From the NCBI RefSeq assembly GCF_014851395.1, contig NW_024040152.1, positions 17,846,308 through 17,910,307 of the forward strand: a DNA stretch of 64,000 nucleotides. The letters run 5' to 3'. Positions within the stretch are counted from its first letter, which is position 1; the number at the start of each line of letters is the position of its first letter. Shown piece by piece: positions 11,906 to 21,460 of the stretch. The notes under the pieces were generated by a model. The model was given only the letters and a program-made list of their open reading frames with translations, ran no database searches and was not told the DNA's origin. The position numbers were made by a program, and so were the translations under genes. Source of the stretch: Micropterus salmoides. Its lineage: Eukaryota; Chordata; Actinopteri; Centrarchiformes; Centrarchidae.

Positions 11906-12290
11906 AAGGTAAGGCAAGGCAAGGCAAGTATATTTGTATAGCACATTTCAAGGTAATTCAAAGTGCTTTACATAAAACATAAAAGCAACAGGGAAATATA
12001 AAAAAAGTTTAAAAGCAACATAGGGAAATTGAAAAAATACACATTAAAAAAATAATAAAAGTTACAGTGCAGTGTAAAATATTTAATTAAAAGCAATGGT
12101 AAAAAGCTAAAAACAAAGAAAAAGAAAACAATACAGTAAATGTTACAGTGCAGTGTAAGTTATCAATCTACTAGTTAAAGGCAGTGGTAAAAAGAAAAAT
12201 CTTAAAATTTAATTAAAAGCAATGGTAAAAAGGAAAGTCTTCAGTCTTAATTTAAAAGAACTGACAGTTACATTAACGGTAACGTTGTAC
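11906..12290 (-). mobile_element. LINE/SINE 3' end with (CCTTG)n tail
   Basis: On the minus strand the segment ends with AAGCACTTTGAATTACCTTG, then ATGTGCTATACAAATA and a (CCTTG)n tail (11911-11928 on plus). This is the shared 3' stem of L2-type LINEs and related SINEs, also seen in the full L2 element at 42.06 kb. The body, AAAAGCAA-rich and internally repetitive, is decayed and the 5' limit is uncertain. Confidence 0.6.
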
Positions 12291-12375
12291 TGGGAGTTTA
12301 CCTAAGTTTCGAGCATTTTGTGTGATGCCATCAGTGTGTGTCGGTCTTTGTTTTGACTGTTGACTGAGTAGTGGT

Positions 12376-12433
12376 TGCAATCTAAAACCTCACCACTAGA
12401 GGCCAATGAAAACTACACATAGCCCCTTTAAAA
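12376..12433. mobile_element. End of a dispersed DNA element
   Basis: The phrase CCTCACCACTAGAGGCCA followed by ACTACACATAGCCCCTTTAA resembles the right end of a very common short teleost repeat. A related opposite end (AAAGGTCCAGTGTGTAA) occurs at 17085, but the two are too far apart to be treated as one element. Confidence 0.4.
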
Positions 12434-13570
12434 GTAATTTTAGAATTTACATATTAGAATGTGGCAGAAGCAAGCAATTACCAGCTACCGTAAAGCTGCA
12501 GTAATCAATATTTTCATATTAACAATGCCTGTAGTGATGAACTTAGCGATAATTGTCACCACCTGCGCAGTTTCCCTCAGCTCTACAGAGCACTTTACTG
12601 TCTTTCAGCTCATTATTTGGATTTTATGGTCCATAGCTTTCCTGTTTATGTTCACTCTGACTGCTCTCACCTTGTCTCCAGTCGCAGCAGGCAGCTCTTT
12701 TTAGCAAAAAAGCTCTGATAAAGCCACTGTCCCCTACCTGCTCAGCACCAAATAACAGACAGACACAGTTAGTGATATAGTGGTGAACACAGTGGAGCAT
12801 TTAGCAGATAAAGACACAGAAATTTCCCTCAGAAACTGGTGGAGACCAAAACAGAGCTATGAGGAGAGTGAATATTGGACTTCAATTTGTCAAGTGGACA
12901 GACACTAGATATTATATATCTTGGAAGTGCTGATTTGTCAAAAGCCCATTCGTTGCTAGTGTATTCACTGTTGGTGCATCTTTTTTTTTTTTTTTTACAA
13001 AGGGGATATTTAAACTTGGAATCCACTTCAGTATCCACAGTGATAATATTCAACTGGACGCATACTTCCTGAAAACATGGTGATAATCACTTCTTCCAGT
13101 TTCAATTTATGGAAATATACCCTTGTTTGGTTTTTACACCCGAATGAGCTCCATTTCGTAACGGCACCAGCAGCTATGAACCAGAAAATTGGCCCATAGC
13201 CTTGGAAAATGTGTTTCATTCTGGGCACTGTACATCTAATTGATTTATTTACACTATAAAAGCAGTTGCCAATTTCTGCTGAATGTTTCATGTTGCGTCT
13301 TCTGTAGTCTGCTCTTTGAGGACTTGGCAGCACTATCAGCTTTCTTATCATTGTCCCTGTTGGCAGAATACATCAAATTGTTATGAAACAGGTCTTGGCA
13401 CACGGCTCAGGGATGGCCAGAAATAACAGTCTGAGTCTGTGGATTTTTGTAGAAGTAAAAAATTATTAATGGAAATGGAGTTATATGGATATATTTTTAA
13501 GTATTTATGACAAACACCCTCATGATTTCTCTCTCACTCCCAATCTTTCTCTCTCTCCATTTGTCAATGA

Positions 13571-13572
<2 letters not shown>
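12434..13572. other. No gene seen
   Basis: An 81-codon open frame (12459-12704) has two hydrophobic stretches but no recognisable family, no homologous context and no splice evidence, so I do not call it a gene. A run of T (12982-12997) is present. Confidence 0.5.

Positions 13573-13622
<50 letters not shown>
13573..13622. repeat. (CA)25 microsatellite
   Basis: An uninterrupted CA run of 50 bp. Confidence 0.98.
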
Positions 13623-13624
<2 letters not shown>

Positions 13625-14540
13625 TTTTAGTGTGACTATCAGAAGTGTTATCTCTGCATTGCAGACTATTAAACATTGATGTGTTATTATTCTAACAGCA
13701 GCAATCTGGATCATCCAGGCTGAATGACCCAAAATAAGAACACTTTAGCTTGCAACAACGCGGATTCATTGATAAACAACTGTTTTGTCTGCAACAAACA
13801 ATTAGAGCAAGCTTTGCTGGGACCCATTTTGGTGCAAGATAATCTTTTTTGGAACATTATTGTTGTTTTTTAGAACCTCTTTTGGAAACTGGTTTCCATT
13901 AGCACTACTAAGTACTGTGAGATGCTCACATAAAGCTGTAAATAGGACCAAAAGTTGTAGGAGCAAAGAACTATTTGATTGGACTGCCTGTTTCCCCGTG
14001 TCACTGTTTGATCAGTGATATTCAACACGTAACGCCACTTTTTTTTAAATGATGAAATAGAGGGTTTCTTGAACCCACTTTTGTCTTCTCTTCTACCACT
14101 TCAGTTTGTCAACAGTTCCTACACTTCCCAGATTGCATTCTGGCACTAACTTGGTTCTGTTACAAGAAAATTACAAACATGACAAGCAGTAATATTTGCA
14201 AGTCACGCAAGGCTTAAGAATTGCAGTAGTTTGGGGGAGAGTTAAGATATCAGAGAAAACTGAAGTTCCACTCTACATGAACATCAGTTAAGTCATCATC
14301 AAGAAGTAGCACCAAGTCTGTTACAATTTGGGATCATGGACGTGAACTATATATACCAGTCAGAGAGGGTTTAATGATGCTATCACTATTGAGTTGCATT
14401 ATGGGACATGTAGGATCCAGTGTTTTTGGAGCTTATGAACCCATGCTACAGACTAACACTTAGGATATCTCGGCCTCTGCAGCTGTGATATTGAGTATTC
14501 TTATTTAGAAAATCGTGTTAAATAAGCTCCTGATCTTTTA
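13623..14540. other. No gene seen
   Basis: AT-rich sequence with no recognisable gene or element. Confidence 0.5.
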
Positions 14541-14858
14541 TGGGACAGTCACAGTCACCTCACAGCTAGAAGGTCCAGGGTTCAAACCTTGTTGTGCCCA
14601 TGTCAGCATGGGTTCTCTCCGGGTGCTCCGGCTTCCTCCCATACTCCAAAGACAAGCTGAGGTTAAATGGCAAGTCTAAATTGCCCTTAGGTGTGAATTT
14701 GTGTGTGAATGGTTGTATTAGCCCTGAGATGAACTGGCGACTTGTTCAGAGTGTACCCCGCCTCTTGCCCATTGTCAGCTCAGATTGGCAACAGCCCCTC
14801 CACGACCCTGCACGGATTTAGGGGTTGTAGATGACGGATGGACGGATGGATGGATATT
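14541..14858 (+). mobile_element. tRNA-headed SINE with (GGAT)n tail, copy 1
   Basis: The head contains a B-box-like GGTTCAAACC. The body has the phrases CATGGGTTCTCTCCGGGTGC, CTCCGGCTTCCTCCCA, GATGAACTGGCGACTTGT and GTGTACCCCGCCTCTTGCCC, and the tail is GACGGATGGACGGATGGA-like. This order is typical of an abundant fish SINE-like repeat with an RTE-type 3' end. A second plus-strand copy starts near 19366 and a diverged minus-strand copy lies at 63325-63610. The start is approximate. Confidence 0.75.
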
Positions 14859-15427
14859 CTATGGGGTGACTTTGTGCTGCACTAGTTGGTGTAACCAAAG
14901 CCTAATAAGGGCTTTCAGATGCTGTTCAAACATCTGACTTTGTTTAAAGCATAGTGATTCCATAAGGAAGTAGTGATACCACTTGATGGGACCTTTAATC
15001 TGTAACTTAAAAGCCTCCCAATGTTGTGAAATAATAAATCACTGGAGTGCCCCTTTAGGTTTTCTTCTACAGGTGTCCCAGTGGAGGGGCACCACTGAGG
15101 AAAGCAGAAACTCGCCAGACAAATTCAAGTTAAAGAATATGTGTGAATGTCTCTCCGTAGTGGAATTAAGGAATTACTTGTTTCCAGGGTGACTAATAGA
15201 CAGACAGAAAGGTTGGTTTAATTCAGATGAGACTTGCGCCCTCTCTTTCTGTGTCTCTTTCTCCCTCTCTTCCCCCCAATGTGAGTGTGTCAGCAGCTCA
15301 GTCAAGCAGGATAATTCAGTTCTCACTCTGCGGATAAGGACTTCTATCCAGCTTTAGTCTGTCACAACATTTGTTCCACATTTAAATTAGACTGCTGCAG
15401 TGGAATGATTGCATATAGATTTGCAGA
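14859..15427. other. No gene seen
   Basis: No recognisable gene or element. A CT-rich patch lies at 15240-15275. Confidence 0.5.
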
Positions 15428-15610
15428 GTAAGGGGGAAGGAAAGGGGGGGAGAGGGGAGTAAAGAATGGAGAGATGGGGCAAAAGGAAAGAGGAGAGAGG
15501 AGAGAAATATATTGGAGAACATATATGGACATGAGAGGAGAGGAGAGAGGGGGACAACTGAGGAGAGATGGTAGACAGCAAAAGGAGGGAAGGGAGAAGA
15601 CACAAAGGAA
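15428..15610. repeat. Polypurine stretch, ~180 bp
   Basis: GA-rich on the plus strand. It generates several overlapping Ser/Pro/Leu-rich open frames on the minus strand, none of them real genes. Confidence 0.8.
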
Positions 15611-16329
15611 CAGTACTACTTTTCTTTGCCAGAAACACTCAGTACAATCAGTCTGGTCCCCACGACAACTGTCCTGGTTTCTGATGCACACACATCTCAC
15701 AACAACACGCATCTATTATAAATAGGCTAGAAATCAGATATGGCATGTGAATCTGTCTAAAATTATGCAAATGTACTTATAAGTGCCACATGCAGCACAC
15801 TACTACAACTTTACATCTCATCAATGGGCCACACTGGCTGCCAGTTTTAGTTTGCCACGGTGGAGCTAATTTGACCAAATTTATATTGTGTTGGGAAGTT
15901 TAATCTATTATGACAATGCATCATATTTTAGAAACTGATGTTGTTTTATAGGGATATCCCAATCATTTCCCCCCCCAATCCTGATCCGAGTACTGTAATA
16001 TTAAATATCTGCTAATATTGAGTATGATCCAATACTTTTATCTACTGAATAAATATGTATCTGACATGTTGAAATAACAGATATAGCTACCTTATTTTTC
16101 TCGAGCTACTTCATCCAAATAATAAAGGTCCTGACTGATCGAAAACCATTAAGTTTATAAGCTTAAATTCTTTATGTATTATAAATGAAAGATTAACTGG
16201 GAGAATGTGACTCCTGAAACTGATGTGATGCGATCTGCTGGAGAGAAACATGTTCAAGAGTGGAGCTTCATCCGTCACAAAAGATCTTTGGCAGGGTACA
16301 GACACCGGCTGCACACACAAACTCGACAA

Positions 16330-16530
16330 AAGCCAAGTTTTACTTTGGCCTGTCACCGTGTTACTCATGGAATTAACATTAATTAATGACAGCTAATATA
16401 ACCTGCTGTCGGAGATGTCAGTGCTGGCTTTAAATGCTACACAAATGTTTTGTTTACTGCTCTTTTCTAATACAGGAGGAGAGATAAAAGATGTGTTAGT
16501 GTCAGAATTTAGCTCTCAGAGTCACTCACC
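16330..16530 (+). repeat. Unnamed dispersed repeat, copy A
   Basis: The order AGCCAAGTTTTACTTTGGCC, CTCATGGAATTAA, TTAATGACAGCTAATAT, ATGTTTTGTTTACTGCTCTT, GGAGAGATAAA matches, with gaps, the order seen at 20155-20400 in the same orientation. The identity of the family is unknown. Confidence 0.6.
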
Positions 16531-16626
16531 GTTGCGTCTAAATATTTTTTTACACATTCACACGATTCAATTTTCATCAGGATAGCAGTGCTTAAGTTTA
16601 TCAGTAGAGGAGATGCTGGATCATCA

Positions 16627-16678
16627 GCCAATAGAAGCACAGACTCAGATGAGCCAATAGAAGCACAGACTCAGATGA
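16627..16678. repeat. Perfect 26-bp tandem duplication
   Basis: Two exact head-to-tail copies of a 26-bp unit beginning GCCAATAGAAGCAC and ending CAGATGA. Confidence 0.95.
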
Positions 16679-16737
16679 GTTAATATTAACATGTCCGGTA
16701 ATCAAGCACTCAGGACAACTGCGCAGATACAGATGAG

Positions 16738-16815
16738 TGTATTCTAAATGTAGAGAGTATGGCCTACAAGTAAGAAAAGAGGATATCCAGATGATTTTGA
16801 AACATCTGGCTCAGA
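16738..16815 (+). pseudogene. Possible integrase-core transposase fragment
   Basis: Conceptual translation starting at the GTG at 16737 gives about 25 residues containing YSKCREYGLQVRKED, followed by IQMILKHL. This resembles the region upstream of the integrase-core domain in a fish transposase-like family. The similarity is from memory, covers only about 25 residues, and the frame continues without recognisable catalytic motifs before a stop at 16961. It may be chance. Confidence 0.25.
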
Positions 16816-17077
16816 GGAGTTTTACGGAGGAAATGGAGCTGTCTCCAGAGGCAGAATTACTTCTCAAAGAGACCCAGTTTGAACTGGCATGTGGACTCTT
16901 ATGGTATTCTCAAACCTTTTGGCATTTGTGTAAATGGCTGCAAGTCTTTTCTTACTTGTAGAATACATTAAACTCTATCTGTGCAGTTGTACAGTCACTG
17001 TTCACAAATGAAACTGACAGCATCTTGCACATTAGCTTAGTGCTTTCTGCTGGAGAGGCCTCTTGATCTACCTTTAA

Positions 17078-17310
17078 ACCAAAGGTCCAGTGTGTAATAA
17101 GTATAGATAATTGTGCAGTGCAATTGTTGAATTTGCTTTTGGGAGAACCTAAACAGCAGCAACAAGATAGTAATGATTACATGGTTTTCACATAAAAAGT
17201 CGGATGTTTGGGAAAGAGTGTCCATCCACTTTGACTGTGTTTGAGGACCAAGCATTATCAATGTAAACACAGAGTCCACTTCCTCTTATCTTAGCTTAGA
17301 ACAAGGTCCG
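17078..17310. mobile_element. Possible start of a short teleost DNA repeat
   Basis: AAACCAAAGGTCCAGTGTGT resembles the left end of a common short repeat whose right end is seen at 12376-12433. Only the terminal phrase is recognised; the inner limit is a guess. Confidence 0.35.
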
Positions 17311-17681
17311 GCCGCCAAGTACTTGATCCAGGATGTTGATGGAGCAGGTCTGTTGTAAAGATGTGGCCACAGCACTCTTTGATTTCTAGTTGCTTGGCAG
17401 CTTGAGTACCCAGACCGGACATTAGCCAGGAGCAGCCTTAAGTCCAAGCTGGGCCAGCATTGCTGCTCTCTTTCCTCTACTCTGGGGCAATCACAGAACC
17501 GGCCGTGGTGCCTGATCCATTTTGATTAATTACATAACCATGCATATTGAGCAGCAGTACTACATCAGCATAGATAATGCCCAGTTCAAAGTAAAATGTA
17601 ATGAGCTGATCCATACTGGGGCGTTGCGCTGGGAGCAGCTGTGCAGATATAGACACAGCTATGGCTCAGAAGGAATGGAAG

Positions 17682-17786
17682 AAATATTGCAAGGTAATGC
17701 AAAGTACTGCTAAAGAACGTAAACAAATTGCGGGGGAATGCAAAATATTTAGCGAGGGAGCCAAAGAATTGCGAGATAACACAAAT
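17682..17786. repeat. Degenerate ~20-bp minisatellite
   Basis: About five diverged units of 17-21 bp with consensus close to AATATTGCGAGGGAATGCAA. The two open frames crossing this stretch are by-products of the repeat. Confidence 0.5.
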
Positions 17787-17899
17787 ATAGTTCTCAAATA
17801 TATTCTCCCTGTGACCCTTCAGGTGCACTGTAGTAAAGTACTTGCCCTGAAGGATCTGTACCCAAAAGGGTTAAATGCATATTTTTTGGAATCATGACA

Positions 17900-19361
17900 G
17901 CATCCTCTGTGTGTTCATATTCCAGTAAAGATTTTTTTAAAACTATGAGGTCATAGTGACACTGCCCAACAGCCAGACAACATCCTCAAAACAACACGCT
18001 GTAGCACTTTGAACAATGTAAAAACATGTCTGCAGATGTTAACATCAGTCTGAGATGCTAAATAGTGTGGTCCCTATTCTTATGTACCACTGCTGACAGA
18101 ATTTGGCCTCCTCTTTGGCCTGTTAGCCACACTTACCGGCGCATGTTTTTTGTTTTTTTGTCAATGCCCCTGCTAGCTCAGTTGTCATGAAGACGCATTG
18201 ACAAGCCTGCAAAGCCGATGATTGGAAGCTAAAGGACCTTATTTAACAATAAATGGACTTTGACAATGATGTGACACAAACCCCACTAAAACTAACAGGC
18301 TTTACTGTTTACACTGGGTAGGTGCATCAGATGGAAACATTAATGTTAAGTCATAAAAGCTTTAGATAAATTCATTCTTGGATAAGGATAAGCAGAAAGT
18401 GGAAGCTTCCTGTTTTCACGTATTCTCACTAAATACATTAAAAAGCCATTCACTGTTCATTCCACAGCTGGAAGCAAAATGTTTATGCTGCTCTGGGTGT
18501 TAGTGAGAGAATGCATGTAGGTTTTTACATGTGCGAGTGTATGTATGTGTATGACATATACAAGCAATGGCATGGAACTGTTTGTCTGTTTTTGTCATAT
18601 ATGTGTAGATGAACAGTGCATGTGTCTTTGTTTGTATGTATGCGTGTCTCTGTGTGTGTGTAGGTGTCTGTCACATCCAGCAGGATAAGCTTTGCCTGAG
18701 CGTGATCTCCCCATCTCTGTGTCTCTGTCTCTCCCACACTTCCTCTGTTTCTCCCTCCCCTCTCTACCTCTCTAAACGATGATGACAGTTGTTCTTTTTA
18801 AAGCAGAGTGGATCAGAATGCAGGCGGAGCTGCTGTTAATTATGGATGGCCTGTTTATCCTCCCAGGAGCACCCAGGGAGGAAAAACATCCATTCTAACT
18901 TCGCCAGCTAACGCTTTAACCGTGCTAATATGATGGGAGTCCACATAGTGATAGTGAACAGCTCAATGCTAAAGTCCTGCTAACTTCAACATTCACAGAC
19001 CAAACACATCCCTAATTCATCGATGTACTGAAACAACTCAGTTACTCACACGTATAATTAAAATCCAACGATTATTGAACTAGTATAGAAACAAGTCTAG
19101 TGTCTAGTGTTATAAGTCAACAATGTCTCACCCATGTACATTTTTGGAAGCTTTCATGTTGTGTGTACATTTCTGAAGAACTAGGACTGTAACTTTTTTA
19201 TTATCTGTTTATTTGTTGATTATTATTTCCATCATTCGATTATTGTTTAAACTACAAAAGAAAACCTAAGGTGACATATTTAAATAGCCAAGGATATAAA
19301 CCCAAAGGTATTCTGTGTACCAAGAATGTTCCCTTAGGAAAGCTGTGAGTATCACAGTGAT
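17900..19361. other. No gene seen
   Basis: No recognisable gene or mobile element. A CT-rich patch (about 18700-18775) and a GT-rich patch (18520-18670) are present. Confidence 0.5.
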
Positions 19362-19365
19362 CCTA

Positions 19366-19660
19366 AGTTGTGGTTAGCACTGTTGCCACATTGCAAAAAG
19401 GTTGTGGGTTCAAACCCCAGTTTCCCTGGCCTTTCTATGTGGAGTTCGCATGTTCTCCCCGTGTCTGCATGGGTTCTCTCGGGGTGCTCTGGCTTCCTCC
19501 CACCATCCAAAGACATGCAGGTTAGGTTAATTGGTGTCTCTAAAATTGTCCTTAGGTGTGAGTGGTTGTGTGGCCCTGTGATGGACTGGCGACCTGTCCA
19601 GGGTGTACCCCGCCTTCTGCCGAATGTTAGCTGGGATTGGCTCCAACCCCCCCCACATCT
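19366..19660 (+). mobile_element. tRNA-headed SINE, copy 2
   Basis: The head reads GTGGTTAGCACTGTTGCC with a B-box-like GGGTTCAAACCCCAG. The body carries GTTCTCCCCGTGTCTGCATG, GGCTTCCTCCCACCATCCAA, GATGGACTGGCGACCTGT and GGTGTACCCCGCC. This is the best preserved of the three copies in the window; the GGAT-type tail is missing, so its 3' end is truncated. Confidence 0.8.
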
Positions 19661-20154
19661 AAACTGTGCTTCCTATGCTTCCTTTGAAAACCTGTCACAG
19701 CCAACTGCACATATTTAAAAATACATCAGCATTTATCTGAGATATATGTTACATTTAAAACACTGATCAGTCAGTGTTTTTTTTTTATGTTCTGTGCAGG
19801 TTTTTTTGTAGCAGCAGATACTGCATAGTACTTAATTTGTTTACAAATCAATCGGTGTGTAAATTACAAGAGAAGAGATTGAATTCTCATTCTTCACGCA
19901 AACATTTTGTGCAACTTTAATCCAAATTTAATTCCATTATGCTCTTCAGCTGCAGGTTTGGAGTTCAATAGTAATTTATTTAATGTGAGTCCTTTTGGAA
20001 CTCTTATCAAATCTATTTAGGTTTAACAATTGTAAATACACTTAAAGATAATAATAACTCAGCCAACAAAAGCAGAAAAAACAACAGCTGTGAGCCGAAA
20101 ACCTGAAAATTGAATGACCAGCCAAGTGCAGACGGGGTGGCGTAGTAACTAGAA

Positions 20155-20470
20155 AATAGCCAAGTTTAATTTTGGCCTTTGGGCAAGATTCTTATGGAAT
20201 TAATTGTTAATTAGCGGCAGCTGATATTAATCAGATATTAATCATGATGTTTGTCATTTCACCTGACAGCCAAGTCAGCGGCAGCTAAAATTGAGAAGCT
20301 TGTTACATGTTTTGTTTATTACTCTTCACTAACAAAAAAAGCCAGGAGAGATAAATTATTCACTAAAAGGTTTGTTCTCCTTAGAGCTCACTTAATCCTG
20401 ATATTTTATTGAGCTCGAACCAAATCCAAACTGGAGCTGGCTGTCAGAACCAAACCCTAGTCAGCTGTGC
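20155..20470 (+). repeat. Unnamed dispersed repeat, copy B
   Basis: Contains AGCCAAGTTTAATTTTGGCC, TTATGGAATTAATTGTTAAT, GCGGCAGCTGATATTAATC, CATGTTTTGTTTATTACTCT and GGAGAGATAAA in the same order as copy A at 16330-16530. Confidence 0.6.
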
Positions 20471-20640
20471 TAATACTGTATGAGATGGTCATATGTCAAA
20501 GATTGTTGTGCTTTGTTTTTACCTGTCACACTATGACATTTCATCTACATAGGGAGATACATCTCCCATAAAAAACATCAGAGACAGCAAAATGCGTCAA
20601 GGATGTTGCAGTATAAGAGCGGTAAATAAGAAGTAATGTG

Positions 20641-20765
20641 ATACTTTATTGATCTCTGCAGAGAGGATCTCTCCTCTCCAGTCACTGCAGGTCAGTTGTA
20701 TAAAAGCACTGGAGCTGGTGGAGATTCACTGTCTTGCTCAGCAGGGCAAATGTTCACTGCTTGAA
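20641..20765 (-). mobile_element. SINE 3' part, truncated
   Basis: On the minus strand, a GCCCTGCTGAGCAAGACAGT-like phrase is followed by a 3' end reading CAGAGATCAATAAAGTAT. This is the same type of tail as in the complete SINE at 31012-31331. The tRNA-like head is absent. Confidence 0.45.
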
Positions 20766-20779
20766 CGTGAATGATGGTT

Positions 20780-20781
<2 letters not shown>

Positions 20782-20849
<68 letters not shown>
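20782..20849. repeat. (CA)34 microsatellite
   Basis: An uninterrupted CA run of about 68 bp. Confidence 0.98.
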
Positions 20850-20853
<4 letters not shown>

Positions 20854-21224
20854 AGTAAAGAACTAAAGCTAGAGTACTTAAGAGCAGCCAGACAACACGG
20901 GCCATCTATAATTTACTTAGCCTACTCTCACCTTGTGTGTCTCTGCATCTATTTTGACGTCTCTCTTTCACCTCTATAGAGAAGAACATTCACAGAAAAG
21001 CTCGCTACAATGTTGACTTGTTTTCATTATGTTTAATGCAAAAGATTGTTGTGCGTTCCCCAAAGCAGTGATATCAAAACAAGTTTAAAATTGTTCACTT
21101 TTTAGCAAGAATTGTTTGGCTGCAAAAAAGGTTTTCATTAGCCTGTAACAGCAGCCAGCACTTTTTATAGAAAGTGCTGTGAATCACTGCTGGCTTAAAG
21201 AGGTCTGACACAAGGGCCACAGGC

Positions 21225-21225
<1 letters not shown>

Positions 21226-21276
<51 letters not shown>
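21226..21276. repeat. (AC)25 microsatellite
   Basis: An uninterrupted AC run of 51 bp. Confidence 0.98.
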
Positions 21277-21281
<5 letters not shown>

Positions 21282-21369
21282 GTGTTTCCCATATTGCATA
21301 TTGCTTTTTGTTAAGGAGTCTGTGGCACATTAATCTCTTCCTGAGGTTTCACCATCATTTTGCAGGGGT

Positions 21370-21373
<4 letters not shown>

Positions 21374-21430
<57 letters not shown>
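21374..21430. repeat. (AC)28 microsatellite
   Basis: An uninterrupted AC run of 57 bp, 100 bp from the preceding run, followed by interrupted CA repeats to about 21460. Confidence 0.98.
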
Positions 21431-21438
<8 letters not shown>

Positions 21439-21460
21439 CACAAATACAGACACACACACA

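Noticed and set aside
12459..12704. 81-codon frame with membrane-like segments
   Set aside because: Single short frame in AT-rich DNA with no recognisable family and no splice borders.
15474..15725. 83-codon Arg/Glu-rich frame
   Set aside because: Product of the GA-rich stretch.
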